The translations under genes and the position numbers were made by a program. The notes below the pieces were generated by a model that made no database searches, was not told the origin of the DNA, and worked only from the letters and a program-made list of their open reading frames with translations. Source: a bacterium (GTDB lineage Archaea; Thermoplasmatota; Thermoplasmata; Lutacidiplasmatales; UBA184). From it: a stretch of DNA of 14,405 nt. The stretch lies in the NCBI GenBank assembly GCA_021832495.1, contig JAKBKR010000014.1, positions 1 through 14,405 on the forward strand, in the 5' to 3' direction. This document shows, piece by piece, positions 1 through 6,932 of this stretch; the stretch's first letter is position 1, and each line of letters begins with the position of its first letter.

Positions 1-273
1 GCGGGGGGAACCTTCGCAACTCCTGTAAGGGGTTGGGTCCGAGACAGATCAACCGGACGCGGCGTGCACAAGGACCCGTGAGGACCCACCCGCGCTGCGG
101 CCCCGCAGTGGCATTCTCGTTGTGACTAACCGTTGCCGCGGCGAGGGCATCGGGGATCTTTCGGTCGGCTTGGCCGCCTGTCCGCCTTGACACTCGCACC
201 CCCGGAGATGGTCTAGGGGTTTCGGCAAAGGGCTCAACGCGACGGAGAGCCTGATCCACATGAGGCGAGCAGC
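1..273. other. Leading stretch without a recognisable gene
   Basis: No reading frame on either strand looks like a protein I know. One frame is open from the left edge to about position 90 and could be the last codons of an upstream gene, but it is too short to judge. I saw no tRNA fold. The end of the stretch carries the likely ribosome binding site (GAGG, 263-266) of the gene starting at 274. Confidence 0.5.
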
Positions 274-894
274 ATGATCGCATACGCAACCCTTCCAGTC
301 CATTCCGACCTCCATATCGCTGTGGGAGCCTCCGTATCGGTCTTCGTGACCGCTCTCCTCACTTGGATGGTAGCGGCGACGTTCTTGGGAGTACCTCTCG
401 GGTCCTCCACGGGGGCTCCGCCAGCTCCTGGAGGTTCCGGCCCGACGTCGGCGACGCAGAACGTCTTTCTGACGATCCAAATCAACCCAGGGAATGGCTG
501 GCCTCAGTATGTCCCCGCGAACTTCTCTGTCGCCGCTCACGTACCAGTTCGCCTCACGATCTTCGACTACGACAACGGAACCTCCGCCGTCTCCGACGAG
601 TTCGCCACGGTTCGGGGGACCGTTGGCGGCATGGAAACGCTGAACGGTACGGAAACCGTCTCACACGTGGACCCGGCGACCGTCGCCCACACGTTCACGA
701 TCTTCGAGAGGGGTGCCGTCATGCTCAATGCACCCGTCCCGGTCGCCGCGGGTTCTGGTGTAGCCCCGAGCGAGGTCTCCTTTGTGGTGGAGTTCAACTC
801 CACCGGAACCTTCACTTGGAACTGCATGGCCCCGTGCGGACCTGGGCCGATGTCCACCCCTGGGTTCATGACCGGGAGCATCTCGGTCGAGTGA
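274..894 (+). CDS. Membrane-anchored cupredoxin-like protein with atypical copper site
   Basis: A 206-residue protein. Residues about 14-40 form one hydrophobic segment, likely an uncleaved signal anchor. A Ser/Thr/Gly/Pro-rich linker follows (about 43-60), then a beta-rich domain on the extracytoplasmic side. The domain has the cupredoxin layout: a His in a strand of the form AHTFTIF (His139), then a C-terminal FxxxGTFTWNC segment and loop. The loop holds Cys184 and Cys188 in a C-x3-C-G pattern like the CuA site of cytochrome oxidase subunit II. The expected CuA His four residues after the second Cys is Pro192, although Met193 and Met199 are nearby. It may therefore hold copper with an altered ligand set or be an electron-transfer relic. 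The start is chosen for a GAGG element seven bases upstream. It stands alone, 162 bp before the next gene. The fold call is fairly sure; metal content and partner are not. Confidence 0.72.
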   Translation: MIAYATLPVHSDLHIAVGASVSVFVTALLTWMVAATFLGVPLGSSTGAPPAPGGSGPTSATQNVFLTIQINPGNGWPQYVPANFSVAAHVPVRLTIFDYDNGTSAVSDEFATVRGTVGGMETLNGTETVSHVDPATVAHTFTIFERGAVMLNAPVPVAAGSGVAPSEVSFVVEFNSTGTFTWNCMAPCGPGPMSTPGFMTGSISVE

Positions 895-1056
895 ACCTGG
901 GCGAACGGGCGAGGCAGAGGGGTGGCATCCCCGGACGGGGTCCACGCCATTCGTTCTTCACCTCTCGGCCCCAACGCTAGAAGCCTCTAGATGCTCAGGA
1001 TAACGCGGACCCCGCCCTGACTTCTCTTGGAAGCCGAATGCGGCGACCGGAGAACC

Positions 1057-1908
1057 ATGTCCGACACACAAGTCCAAGATCCGTTGGAAGAGCTGCAGCG
1101 AGAGAACGAGGTCACCCAGGGGCTGCTCGAGCGGATCCTGGAGGAGGCGCAGGGCCTCAAGGGGGGCAAGGACGTGCCCCCGGGAGAGGTCTCCGAGGGA
1201 CTCCGGCTCTTCGACCAGTACCGGCATCTCCACATCGGGCGAATGGACGTTGATCTCCAGGCGGAAGCCAGGCCGGTCGCGATGTCGACCTGCTTCGAGC
1301 ATCTCGACAAGATGCCGAAGGACCACGAAGAGGTCTCCCGCTTGCTCGAGGCGGCGAGGGGGGAGCTCGGACGCTACGAAGCCGGCGCCACGGGGGCACG
1401 GGATGCCCTCGCTCGAGCCCTGGAAGCGCTCGCCAACCACACGTTCGAGGTCCGGACCCACGAGGGCGACTACGCGCTCTCGTGCCTGGTCACCGCTCTG
1501 CCCGAGGAAGCTTCGATGCGGCTAGCGGAGAAGTTCGACAGGGACCAGAGCAAGATCGCGGACCTCGACGCGCACATCCAGAGGTACCTGGCGACTCCGG
1601 TGGGCGAGGCGGGCTCCACTATCAAGGTCGGCTGCGCCCACTCCGGATGCGCCTCCAAGTCCCAGGCCCGGGTCGTGCCGGCCACCGACGGACGTCTCGG
1701 GCTGATCCTGCCTGCCGGGGGGTGGCAGGTCGCTTCGCAAGAAGTGCAACCACGCGCGGAGGGCCGGGTCCACGTCCACCTCCACTTCCACTGCCCTGAG
1801 CACGCGACGGTTTTGGTCTCGGGGGAGCAGACGCCTTCCTCCGGCCTCCTGGTCTGGGCGGACGATGGCGGTCGCACATCCTCCGCAGACACCTCCGGGA
1901 CGGCCTAG
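1057..1908 (+). CDS. Divergent hemerythrin-like protein with C-terminal Cys/His (CPxH) domain, copy A
   Basis: A 283-residue soluble protein. Residues about 10-130 are helical and resemble an HHE/hemerythrin bundle, with His57/His59 followed by acidic residues and a later KDHEEVSRLL helix (His90). The usual H-x3-E iron pairs are incomplete: the N-terminal His is replaced in RENEVTQ, and there is no clear H-x3-E-E. Residues about 165-180 form a further helix (ADLDAHIQRYLATP). Residues 190-250 form a beta-rich module with Cys193-x4-Cys198, a GGW motif (221-223) and Cys246-Pro-Glu-His249, which could bind one zinc. Copy B at 2317-3210 aligns without gaps over about 250 residues, and the protein at 8299-9027 shares the C-terminal module. 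The ATG is chosen because GGAG lies just upstream and copy B starts at the same point; a TTG at 1027 in the same frame is less likely. Function is unknown; binding of diiron, oxygen or nitric oxide, or sensing, is inference. Confidence 0.8.
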   Translation: MSDTQVQDPLEELQRENEVTQGLLERILEEAQGLKGGKDVPPGEVSEGLRLFDQYRHLHIGRMDVDLQAEARPVAMSTCFEHLDKMPKDHEEVSRLLEAARGELGRYEAGATGARDALARALEALANHTFEVRTHEGDYALSCLVTALPEEASMRLAEKFDRDQSKIADLDAHIQRYLATPVGEAGSTIKVGCAHSGCASKSQARVVPATDGRLGLILPAGGWQVASQEVQPRAEGRVHVHLHFHCPEHATVLVSGEQTPSSGLLVWADDGGRTSSADTSGTA

Positions 1909-1950
1909 CGCCGGTCATTCCGTGGGGGCCAGCGCACCTGAGGTGTGAGC

Positions 1951-2217
1951 ATGGCCACAACAGGGAGGCCCGGCACGGAGCGCACCGACGAGGGCTCCGC
2001 GCCGCAACCATCAAGAGTAGGGCGGCGCCGGCTCGATCGGCCGCTGTGGCAACTCTTGAACACCCTGGCTTGGGTCCTCCTCCCATTCGTGGCAGCCATC
2101 GGCATTCTCCATCTCGTGCTGAGGAGTCTCTGGAGTAGCCCCGTCCTTCCAGCGCATCGTGGGCGTGAGACTCCATGGGACGCATCTCCGCCCGTGCACC
2201 GAGTTCCGTCGAACTGA
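1951..2217 (+). CDS. Small single-helix membrane protein
   Basis: An 88-residue protein with no family that I recognise. The N-terminal 30 residues are polar and basic (several Arg at 22-30). One hydrophobic helix follows at about 33-60, and then a Pro/Arg-containing tail. The positive residues before the helix suggest the N terminus stays in the cytoplasm. The ATG at 1951 is preceded by GAGGTG (1940-1945) at good spacing; a GTG at 1945 in the same frame overlaps that site and is less likely. It lies 42 bp after copy A and 99 bp before copy B of the hemerythrin-like pair, all on one strand, so the three are probably co-transcribed. It could be a membrane partner of those proteins, but this is inferred from position only. 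Confidence 0.55.
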   Translation: MATTGRPGTERTDEGSAPQPSRVGRRRLDRPLWQLLNTLAWVLLPFVAAIGILHLVLRSLWSSPVLPAHRGRETPWDASPPVHRVPSN

Positions 2218-2316
2218 CCTGGGGGGCACGGCTCGCACGGACGAACCCTCTAGTGCGACGCGTCAACGTGCTCGACCGCCTCGACCTCTTGAGCCGAACC
2301 AAGGAGGACGAGAACC

Positions 2317-3210
2317 ATGCCCGAAACGGCCGTTCACGATCCAGTGCAGGAGCTGCGACGAGAGAACGAGGTCCTCCATGAGCTGCTGGAGAGGTTCGAG
2401 GCGGAGGCCAGCGTACTTCGTAGTGGTAAGGACGTGCCGCCCCTGGAGGTCGCCGAGGGTCTCCAGCTTCTGGACGATTACGTTCGAATCCATGTCCAGC
2501 GCTTGGATGACGACCTGCGGCAGGCGGCGAGAGAGATTGTGGTCTGGCCATGCTTCGAACACCTCGGAAAGCTCCTCCGGGACCGCGACGATGCATCCCG
2601 GCTCCTGGGGAGTGCGCGTAGAGCGCTGGACCGGTACGAAGCGGGCGCCGCAGGATCGCGGGCCGCCTTGACAGAGGCTTTGGATGACCTCTCGAGCCGG
2701 GACGACGAGATCTCGCTGTATGAGATGGGCTCCCCGCTCTCCTGCTTGGTTGCCGCTCTCCCCGATGACACCTCGAAACGCCTCGCAGAGAGGTTTGGGG
2801 ACAGCCAGGACGAGGTCGCGGACCTCGAGCGACACATCCGGGAGTTCCTCGCGACCCCCGCAGGAGCTGCCGGGTCGCGGGTGAACGTACGCTGCTCCCA
2901 GACGAACTGCACCGCGTTCGGCAGTGCACGCCTCGTGCTGGATCATGCTGGTCGGCAGGGAATGGTCGCCCCCGAGGGTGGCTGGAGAGTTGTCTCCCAG
3001 AAGGTCAAGCTGGGCGGGGATGGCGTAGCCCGCGTGCGCCTCGACTGCCTGTGCCCGCAGCATGAGGACCCCGGCGATACGCTCGAATTGAGGCTCGTCC
3101 CCCTCGCGGCCTGCGCCGTGGGAGGGGATGGGACAGGGGACGCAGGTGCGAAGGCTCATTCTCGGCCCCTCGCGAAAGCGACTTCACATTCCCCGCTGCT
3201 CCGACGTTGA
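2317..3210 (+). CDS. Divergent hemerythrin-like protein with C-terminal Cys/His (CPxH) domain, copy B
   Basis: A 297-residue paralogue of the protein at 1057-1908. The key C-terminal residues fall at the same numbers: Cys193, Cys198, GGW 221-223, and Cys246-Pro-Gln-His249. The N-terminal helical bundle is also shared (ELRRENEVL, EGLQLLDDYVRIH, PCFEHLGKLL). Copy B has lost more of the potential iron ligands: the helix that reads KDHEEVSRLL in copy A reads RDRDDASRLL here, so a normal hemerythrin diiron centre is unlikely. Helices run to about residue 180 and the Cys/His module follows. The C-terminal tail, from about residue 265, is longer than in copy A and low in complexity. The start has AAGGAGG (2301-2307) nine bases upstream. 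The two copies also resemble each other at the DNA level around the start, as expected for a tandem duplication. Function is unknown. Confidence 0.8.
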   Translation: MPETAVHDPVQELRRENEVLHELLERFEAEASVLRSGKDVPPLEVAEGLQLLDDYVRIHVQRLDDDLRQAAREIVVWPCFEHLGKLLRDRDDASRLLGSARRALDRYEAGAAGSRAALTEALDDLSSRDDEISLYEMGSPLSCLVAALPDDTSKRLAERFGDSQDEVADLERHIREFLATPAGAAGSRVNVRCSQTNCTAFGSARLVLDHAGRQGMVAPEGGWRVVSQKVKLGGDGVARVRLDCLCPQHEDPGDTLELRLVPLAACAVGGDGTGDAGAKAHSRPLAKATSHSPLLRR

Positions 3211-3294
3211 GAGTGAGGTTGGGCATCTCCCGGGGTCCTGCACCAGACGGGCCGTCGTTCCACGGTTCGTAGGGCCGGACAGGTAGGGGGTCGC

Positions 3295-3792
3295 TCACGT
3301 ACGGGGAGAGTCTCCCGAGCCGATCTCGGCCCGCACCTGGAAATCGAGTTCTGCCCCCGTCCCCACATCAAGCCCATCGTTGAACCAAGGGTAGAGTAGC
3401 CCCTCCTCGCGCGTGTTGTGTGCCCAAAGGACATTCCGCAGCGCGGTCCCCGCATCCTCCAGCGAGGGGGTCCCCCGCTCGACCTGGTCCATGAAGCGCT
3501 GAAGCATCGCCCTGATCTCCTTGTGTTCGTCCAGGAGAAGCCCCACGAGGGGCCGCTCTCCGGGCCCTCCGCGCGCTTCGAAGTACGGGAAGAGCAGGTC
3601 CTCCTCGACTTGGATATGGCGGAGAAGTCCGTCGCGGAACTCCCGAAGAAGAACGGTCGCCTGTGGTCGCTCGGAACTCCATTTGGCGAGGCCCGTGTCC
3701 CACAGCTCGTCCAACCGCTCGTGGTCGGATTCCATCCGCCTGCCTAGGGGCGAATGCCCCGGGGTCTCCTTCAGCGGTCCTTCCACGCTCAT
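3295..3792 (-). CDS. HHE-domain hemerythrin family protein (canonical ligands)
   Basis: A 165-residue protein with a full hemerythrin-type four-helix bundle. The visible ligand set is His24 (SDHERLDEL), His59-x3-Glu63 in RHIQVEEDLLFPYFE, His90 (DEHKEIRAML) and His125-x3-Glu129 in AHNTREEGLLYPWF. This matches the diiron site of bacterial and archaeal cytoplasmic HHE proteins, which bind oxygen or nitric oxide, or take part in repair of iron centres. No signal peptide or membrane helix is seen. The gene begins 22 bp after the stop of the YeaO-type DUF488 gene on the same strand, with GGAG about six bases before the ATG, so the two probably form an operon. The first 20 residues are a polar extension. 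The family call is strong; the ligand (oxygen, NO or peroxide) cannot be read from the sequence. Confidence 0.9.
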   Translation of the reverse strand: MSVEGPLKETPGHSPLGRRMESDHERLDELWDTGLAKWSSERPQATVLLREFRDGLLRHIQVEEDLLFPYFEARGGPGERPLVGLLLDEHKEIRAMLQRFMDQVERGTPSLEDAGTALRNVLWAHNTREEGLLYPWFNDGLDVGTGAELDFQVRAEIGSGDSPRT

Positions 3793-3814
3793 GATGGCTC
3801 CGGGCGGGTGGGGC

Positions 3815-4165
3815 TCACCTGGAGCACTCTTCGACCAGCTCCTTCAGGACCCTCGCGTTCGAATAGCGGGGGTCCTTCGCCCCGAAGACCAGAGTAAGAG
3901 TGCCTCGCTCAGCCTCGAGGACCAGGTCTGCCACCGTCTCACGTTGGCGCAGGAGCTCCATCCGGTACCTTTCTCGGAAGGTTCGGTACCTCTTAGGATC
4001 GTGACCGTACCACCGCCTCAAAGCATCGCTGGGGGCGAGTTCCCTCCGCCAGGCATCGATCCTCGCTCCGGACTTCGTGACCCCACGGGGCCAGAGACGG
4101 TCGATCAGAACCCGTCGACCATCTGTGGGCGACGCTGGCTCGTAGACGCGTTTCATTCGGATCAT
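3815..4165 (-). CDS. DUF488 family protein, YeaO type
   Basis: A 116-residue protein matching the short YeaO-like branch of DUF488. It has the typical VLIDRLWPRGV segment near residues 19-29, then AWRRELAPSDALRRWYGHDPKRY with the conserved Trp, Ser and Tyr, and a closing TLTLVFGAKDP strand followed by the C-terminal helix. The length is normal for the family. Its biochemical role is not settled. The start is either Met1 (4165) or Met4 (4156); no clear Shine-Dalgarno site separates them. The gene sits directly upstream of the HHE hemerythrin gene (22 bp gap, same strand), suggesting a shared stress-related role. A second, longer DUF488 protein lies at 12424-13077. Confidence 0.9.
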   Translation of the reverse strand: MIRMKRVYEPASPTDGRRVLIDRLWPRGVTKSGARIDAWRRELAPSDALRRWYGHDPKRYRTFRERYRMELLRQRETVADLVLEAERGTLTLVFGAKDPRYSNARVLKELVEECSR

Positions 4166-4523
4166 GGCTGGTCCAGACGCCCGGGTCTAGTCGAGCCACG
4201 ACATCGCCCGGGCGCCTCCCTGTCTGCCAACGCTGCGGGCCCACTTGGGGAGTGCCTCTAGACGATTCGCCCCGATCCATCCTGCCACAGGCCATGGATG
4301 CTCCGCGCCGGTCTTATATGGGCCAAGGCGAGTTGGTTGAACGGATCTGGCACCGAGTATCTCGAGGATGCTGATGACGCCAGGAGCTTTCCCAAGGACC
4401 TCGGGCGTGGGCGCACCGCCGAAGACTGCGAGAGAGGGAGGCGCCCTCGCAGGCCGCTCCTCGGTGCTCTCCTGTCGCCTCAAGGTGACGCTACCCCCGA
4501 CGCTCTGGCTCTCTGCCTTCACG
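4166..4523. other. Intergenic region between divergent genes
   Basis: This stretch separates the minus-strand DUF488 gene from the plus-strand HTH_10 regulator and should hold promoters for both. The only clear signal is the TATA-like element at 4313-4320. If the regulator starts at 4374 rather than 4524, the last 150 bases here are coding. Other open frames across this stretch look like shadows. Confidence 0.5.
4313..4320 (+). promoter_or_regulatory. Candidate archaeal TATA box (CTTATATG)
   Basis: CTTATATG is close to the archaeal TATA-box consensus and is conspicuous in this GC-rich DNA. Transcription would start near 4340-4345. That is well placed for an ATG at 4374, which has GAGG at 4364-4367, or it would leave a leader of about 180 bases before the ATG at 4524. 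No clear BRE is seen. The site could also serve the minus-strand gene, at a greater distance. Confidence 0.4.
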
Positions 4524-5099
4524 ATGGCGCACCCGGAGGTTCGGCTCGAGGTCCGGGACCGGATGGAGCTGGGAAAAGGGCTCACGCTTTTCGACGTCTC
4601 GGTGCAGTCCGAGAACGGGGAAGGGGGCTGGAGCGAGGAGCTTCGGCGGTTTACCGGGGTCAAGGACGTCGAACTCGTCGACGCATCCGAGGGCTCGGAG
4701 TCCTGCCGAGTGGTCTACCGAGGCAAAACCTTCATCCCCTTGCTGAAGGAGCTCAAACTGCTGCGGCACTTCCCCTTCCCCGTCCAGAACGGAGTGGCCA
4801 CTTGGACGGTTGTCGGACCGGAGGAGCGCGTACGTGCTCTCCTGAAGGCCCTGGAGAACGATGCAGCCGGAGTCCAGGTCGATGCGGTGCACCATGGCCC
4901 CCTTCCCACCGCCACGTCGATCCTCACCCCTCGCCAGCAACAGATCCTCCGACGCGCGATCGCAGAAGGCTACTTCGACGTCCCCCGCCGGATATCCCTG
5001 ACCGAGCTTGCGCCGAAGATCGGGGTCGCGATCTCGACCCTCTCGGTCACCCTTGCCGTCATTGAGAAGAAGATCGTCGAGCCCGCAGCAGGCCGCTGA
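4524..5099 (+). CDS. HTH_10 (bacterio-opsin activator-type) transcriptional regulator
   Basis: A 191-residue protein counted from the ATG at 4524. The N-terminal part (about 1-125) is a mixed alpha/beta input domain of the kind found before HTH_10 domains. It includes Cys61 and a KTFIPLLKELKLLRHFP segment, but I see no ligand site that I can name. Residues about 133-188 are the HTH_10 helix-turn-helix: LTPRQQQILRRAIAEGYFD, PRRISLTELAPKIGVAISTL and a final helix ending in EKKIV. The turn fits the family well, but the last helix reads STLSVTLAVIEKK where the common form has a more charged face. The reading frame stays open upstream; an ATG at 4374 with GAGG before it and a TATA-like box at 4313 would add 50 residues that do not look like part of the family. 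This is an archaeal regulator class. Its targets are unknown; the microgene 74 bp downstream is a candidate for the same transcript. Confidence 0.82.
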   Translation: MAHPEVRLEVRDRMELGKGLTLFDVSVQSENGEGGWSEELRRFTGVKDVELVDASEGSESCRVVYRGKTFIPLLKELKLLRHFPFPVQNGVATWTVVGPEERVRALLKALENDAAGVQVDAVHHGPLPTATSILTPRQQQILRRAIAEGYFDVPRRISLTELAPKIGVAISTLSVTLAVIEKKIVEPAAGR

Positions 5100-5111
5100 T
5101 CTTAGCGTCCT

Positions 5112-5123
5112 CTAGACGTCTAG
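5112..5123. repeat. Perfect 12-bp palindrome CTAGACGTCTAG
   Basis: An exact inverted repeat just after the stop of the HTH_10 gene and before the microgene. It could be an operator or part of a terminator. A few palindromes of this size are expected by chance in a window this long, so it is recorded mainly for its position. Confidence 0.3.
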
Positions 5124-5160
5124 GGTGAATGCCAAGACGGGTGGGCCGGTGAGACCGGGA

Positions 5161-5166
5161 GGAGGT
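5161..5166 (+). promoter_or_regulatory. Strong ribosome binding site for the microgene (GGAGGT)
   Basis: GGAGGT, extended as GGAGGTCA, lies seven bases before the ATG at 5174. It is among the best Shine-Dalgarno matches in the window and is the main argument that the 13-codon frame behind it is translated. Confidence 0.65.
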
Positions 5167-5173
5167 CACGAGG

Positions 5174-5215
5174 ATGTGCGACACCTGTGGGTGCAACAAG
5201 AAGAAGAAGCCGTAG
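5174..5215 (+). CDS. Candidate 13-residue Cys/Lys micropeptide with CxxCGC motif
   Basis: ATG plus 12 codons and TAG encode MCDTCGCNKKKKP. Cys2, Cys5 and Cys7 form a CxxCGC motif at the very N terminus, followed by four Lys. The same arrangement opens HypB nickel GTPases of the E. coli type (MCTTCGCG), where the N-terminal CxxCGC binds nickel tightly. A peptide of this form could bind nickel, zinc, copper or an iron species; that is inference. Support for translation comes from GGAGGT at ideal spacing and a clean short frame. The gene follows the HTH_10 regulator by 74 bp on the same strand and faces the converging orphan gene ending at 5308. A weak stem (CCCCG 5216-5220 with CGGGG 5234-5238) follows the stop. 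It could instead be a leader peptide or a chance frame. Confidence 0.5.
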   Translation: MCDTCGCNKKKKP

Positions 5216-5307
5216 CCCCGGAACAAGCGGGAACGGGGATCTGACGGTCTCCCTCGGGGTCCCAACTTGCTCTCCGTGGCCCAGTTCCTCAGCGACTTGT
5301 CCCGCGA

Positions 5308-6768
5308 TCACCCCGGCGAGCGCCCGAGGGCAGCATGACCCAGGATGGACTGCCACATTCCACCCGCAGATCGCGGGCGAGTTGGAGCAGGCTGCGTTAC
5401 CGGTGGGGTCGCAGGTCCTGGCACTACTCTCAGGGACATGGCCCGTAGAAGGCCCCGTGCGATGTCTGGGTGGCATGAGATACTGGCATCGATGTTCCCG
5501 TACAACGGGTGCCTCAGCATGCCCGAGGCGACCAGATCGAGCTGGAGCGGATCAGGGCGGCATTCGACCGGCAACCCCGCGTAGGGCTCGCCCTGGGCGC
5601 ACGCGTGGTGAAGCGCCCGATAGCTTTCCACGATGCGCTGACCACCGTACACCCCAAGCCCATGCCAGATCGCGCCGTTCTCCGGTGAAGCCAGCATGTA
5701 GAGCGCGAACTGCGGCGAGGCCGGGGTCTTCCGATAGTCGAATCTCGCTAGGTCGTCCCATGAGACCGTGACATGGTTGTCGGCCTCACCCCTCGAAACA
5801 TCCCTTCGGTCCACCTCGTTGGGGTACAACTTCCTTGACGCGTAGAAGACTTCGAGACGATCGGGGTGCGGGCCTTCCGGCCTGTACCTCCCCTGCGCGA
5901 GCCGCTTCGAGGAGGTTCCATCGATCGCGTGGGGGACGACCGGAAGGAATGTGCGTTCAGGCGTCACCGGGCGCCCCAGGAGCCGGTACACGCTATCGAG
6001 GGCGCTCGAGGACACATGCGTGGCGGAGATGAGCCGATGCAGCGGTCCGGAGGTGGATTCCGAGCTCAGAGTGGCAAGGGGCATGCGGAGAGCTGGGATG
6101 GCGAGGTCCATGTCCAACGCGGAGGACGCGTCCTGCAGCTGGTCGTACTTGACCGAATCGACCAGGCCGACGTAGCGTCGCGTCCCGTCGCCCTCCAAGC
6201 GTGCCTGGATGGTACCGGAGTCCTGCGGGGAGACCAAGGAACCGGAGTACTTCCGGAGGAACTCCGGGTCGAGGTGGAGGCCCTCCGACCTGACGAAGGT
6301 CACAGCTTTTGCGCTCTGGCCAGACTCGACAATGGACTTCCGGAGCGGGTTGATCGAGTAGCGGTCGGCTTCGATATCGTCGACATTGAGCAGGAACGGA
6401 ACGACGGCCCCTCGAGGGGGGGTCTCAAGGGTCCTGGCCATTTCATGGATGTCCACGGCATCGAGGTGAAGGTGCGGATGGTGCGCGACAAACGTGCCCG
6501 TGACCTCGAGTAGGCGGGAGATGACGATGCCCTGCAGCTCTTCCAGGGTGAGCTGAGGGTTGGCGTACTCGACGGAGGTGCGGAGCAGGAACGCACGTTG
6601 ATCGACCCTGACCTCCGAGCGGTGTCCATCCCGGAAGGTGAACATCGGGACCTCCCCCGGGTGTCCGAATTCCCCCGACCGCACCCGGGCAGCGAGCGCA
6701 TCGATCGCGGGACGAGAATCTCGGAAGAACGTCTCGATCAGGGCCTCCGACGGCCTTTCCACTTCCAT
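5308..6768 (-). CDS. Orphan 486-residue protein with N-terminal histidine cluster
   Basis: A long soluble protein that I cannot place in any family. There is no signal peptide or membrane helix. From the ATG at 6768, residues 96-108 hold five His (H96, H97, H99, H101, H108) with Asp/Glu between them in HHPHLHLDAVDIHE, a possible metal site. Later parts look like an ordinary globular alpha/beta protein, including VVPFLLNVDDIEADRY and FDYRKTPASPQFALYMLASP. The last 45 residues are Pro/Arg/Gly-rich and probably disordered. The start at 6768 is preferred because GGAGG lies just upstream; an in-frame ATG at 6804 would add 12 residues but has no binding site. It stands alone, converging on the microgene and diverging from the cobalamin adenosyltransferase. 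It is clearly coding from its length and composition, but its function is unknown. Confidence 0.72.
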   Translation of the reverse strand: MEVERPSEALIETFFRDSRPAIDALAARVRSGEFGHPGEVPMFTFRDGHRSEVRVDQRAFLLRTSVEYANPQLTLEELQGIVISRLLEVTGTFVAHHPHLHLDAVDIHEMARTLETPPRGAVVPFLLNVDDIEADRYSINPLRKSIVESGQSAKAVTFVRSEGLHLDPEFLRKYSGSLVSPQDSGTIQARLEGDGTRRYVGLVDSVKYDQLQDASSALDMDLAIPALRMPLATLSSESTSGPLHRLISATHVSSSALDSVYRLLGRPVTPERTFLPVVPHAIDGTSSKRLAQGRYRPEGPHPDRLEVFYASRKLYPNEVDRRDVSRGEADNHVTVSWDDLARFDYRKTPASPQFALYMLASPENGAIWHGLGVYGGQRIVESYRALHHACAQGEPYAGLPVECRPDPLQLDLVASGMLRHPLYGNIDASISCHPDIARGLLRAMSLRVVPGPATPPVTQPAPTRPRSAGGMWQSILGHAALGRSPG

Positions 6769-6932
6769 AACTCCTCCATCTCGCGGTAGCCTCTCTCCAT
6801 CCATCAGTCCCGCCCCGAAACGATTCGTGGCGTGTGGGAACCGAGCGGCTTGGGATGACGCGGCGCCGAGGACAGACCGAACCCCCTAGCATGGTACCCG
6901 ATACGTCCAAAGTGTCTGGTCTCCATAGACCC

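Noticed and set aside
1622..2929. Long minus-strand open frame of 435 codons opposite the hemerythrin-like genes
   Set aside because: It is Arg/Ser/Pro-rich, lies antisense to two clear paralogous genes, and shows no domain; it is a shadow caused by high GC.
2263..3159. Minus-strand open frame of 298 codons opposite copy B
   Set aside because: It mirrors the codons of the real plus-strand gene and has no family resemblance.
4187..4663. Minus-strand open frame of 158 codons across the HTH_10 promoter region
   Set aside because: It overlaps the regulator's coding region antisense, is Ser/Pro-rich and has no recognisable features.
5216..5238. Stem of CCCCG with CGGGG after the microgene stop as a terminator
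   Set aside because: The stem is only five pairs with a 13-base loop and no T run follows, so it is too weak to call.
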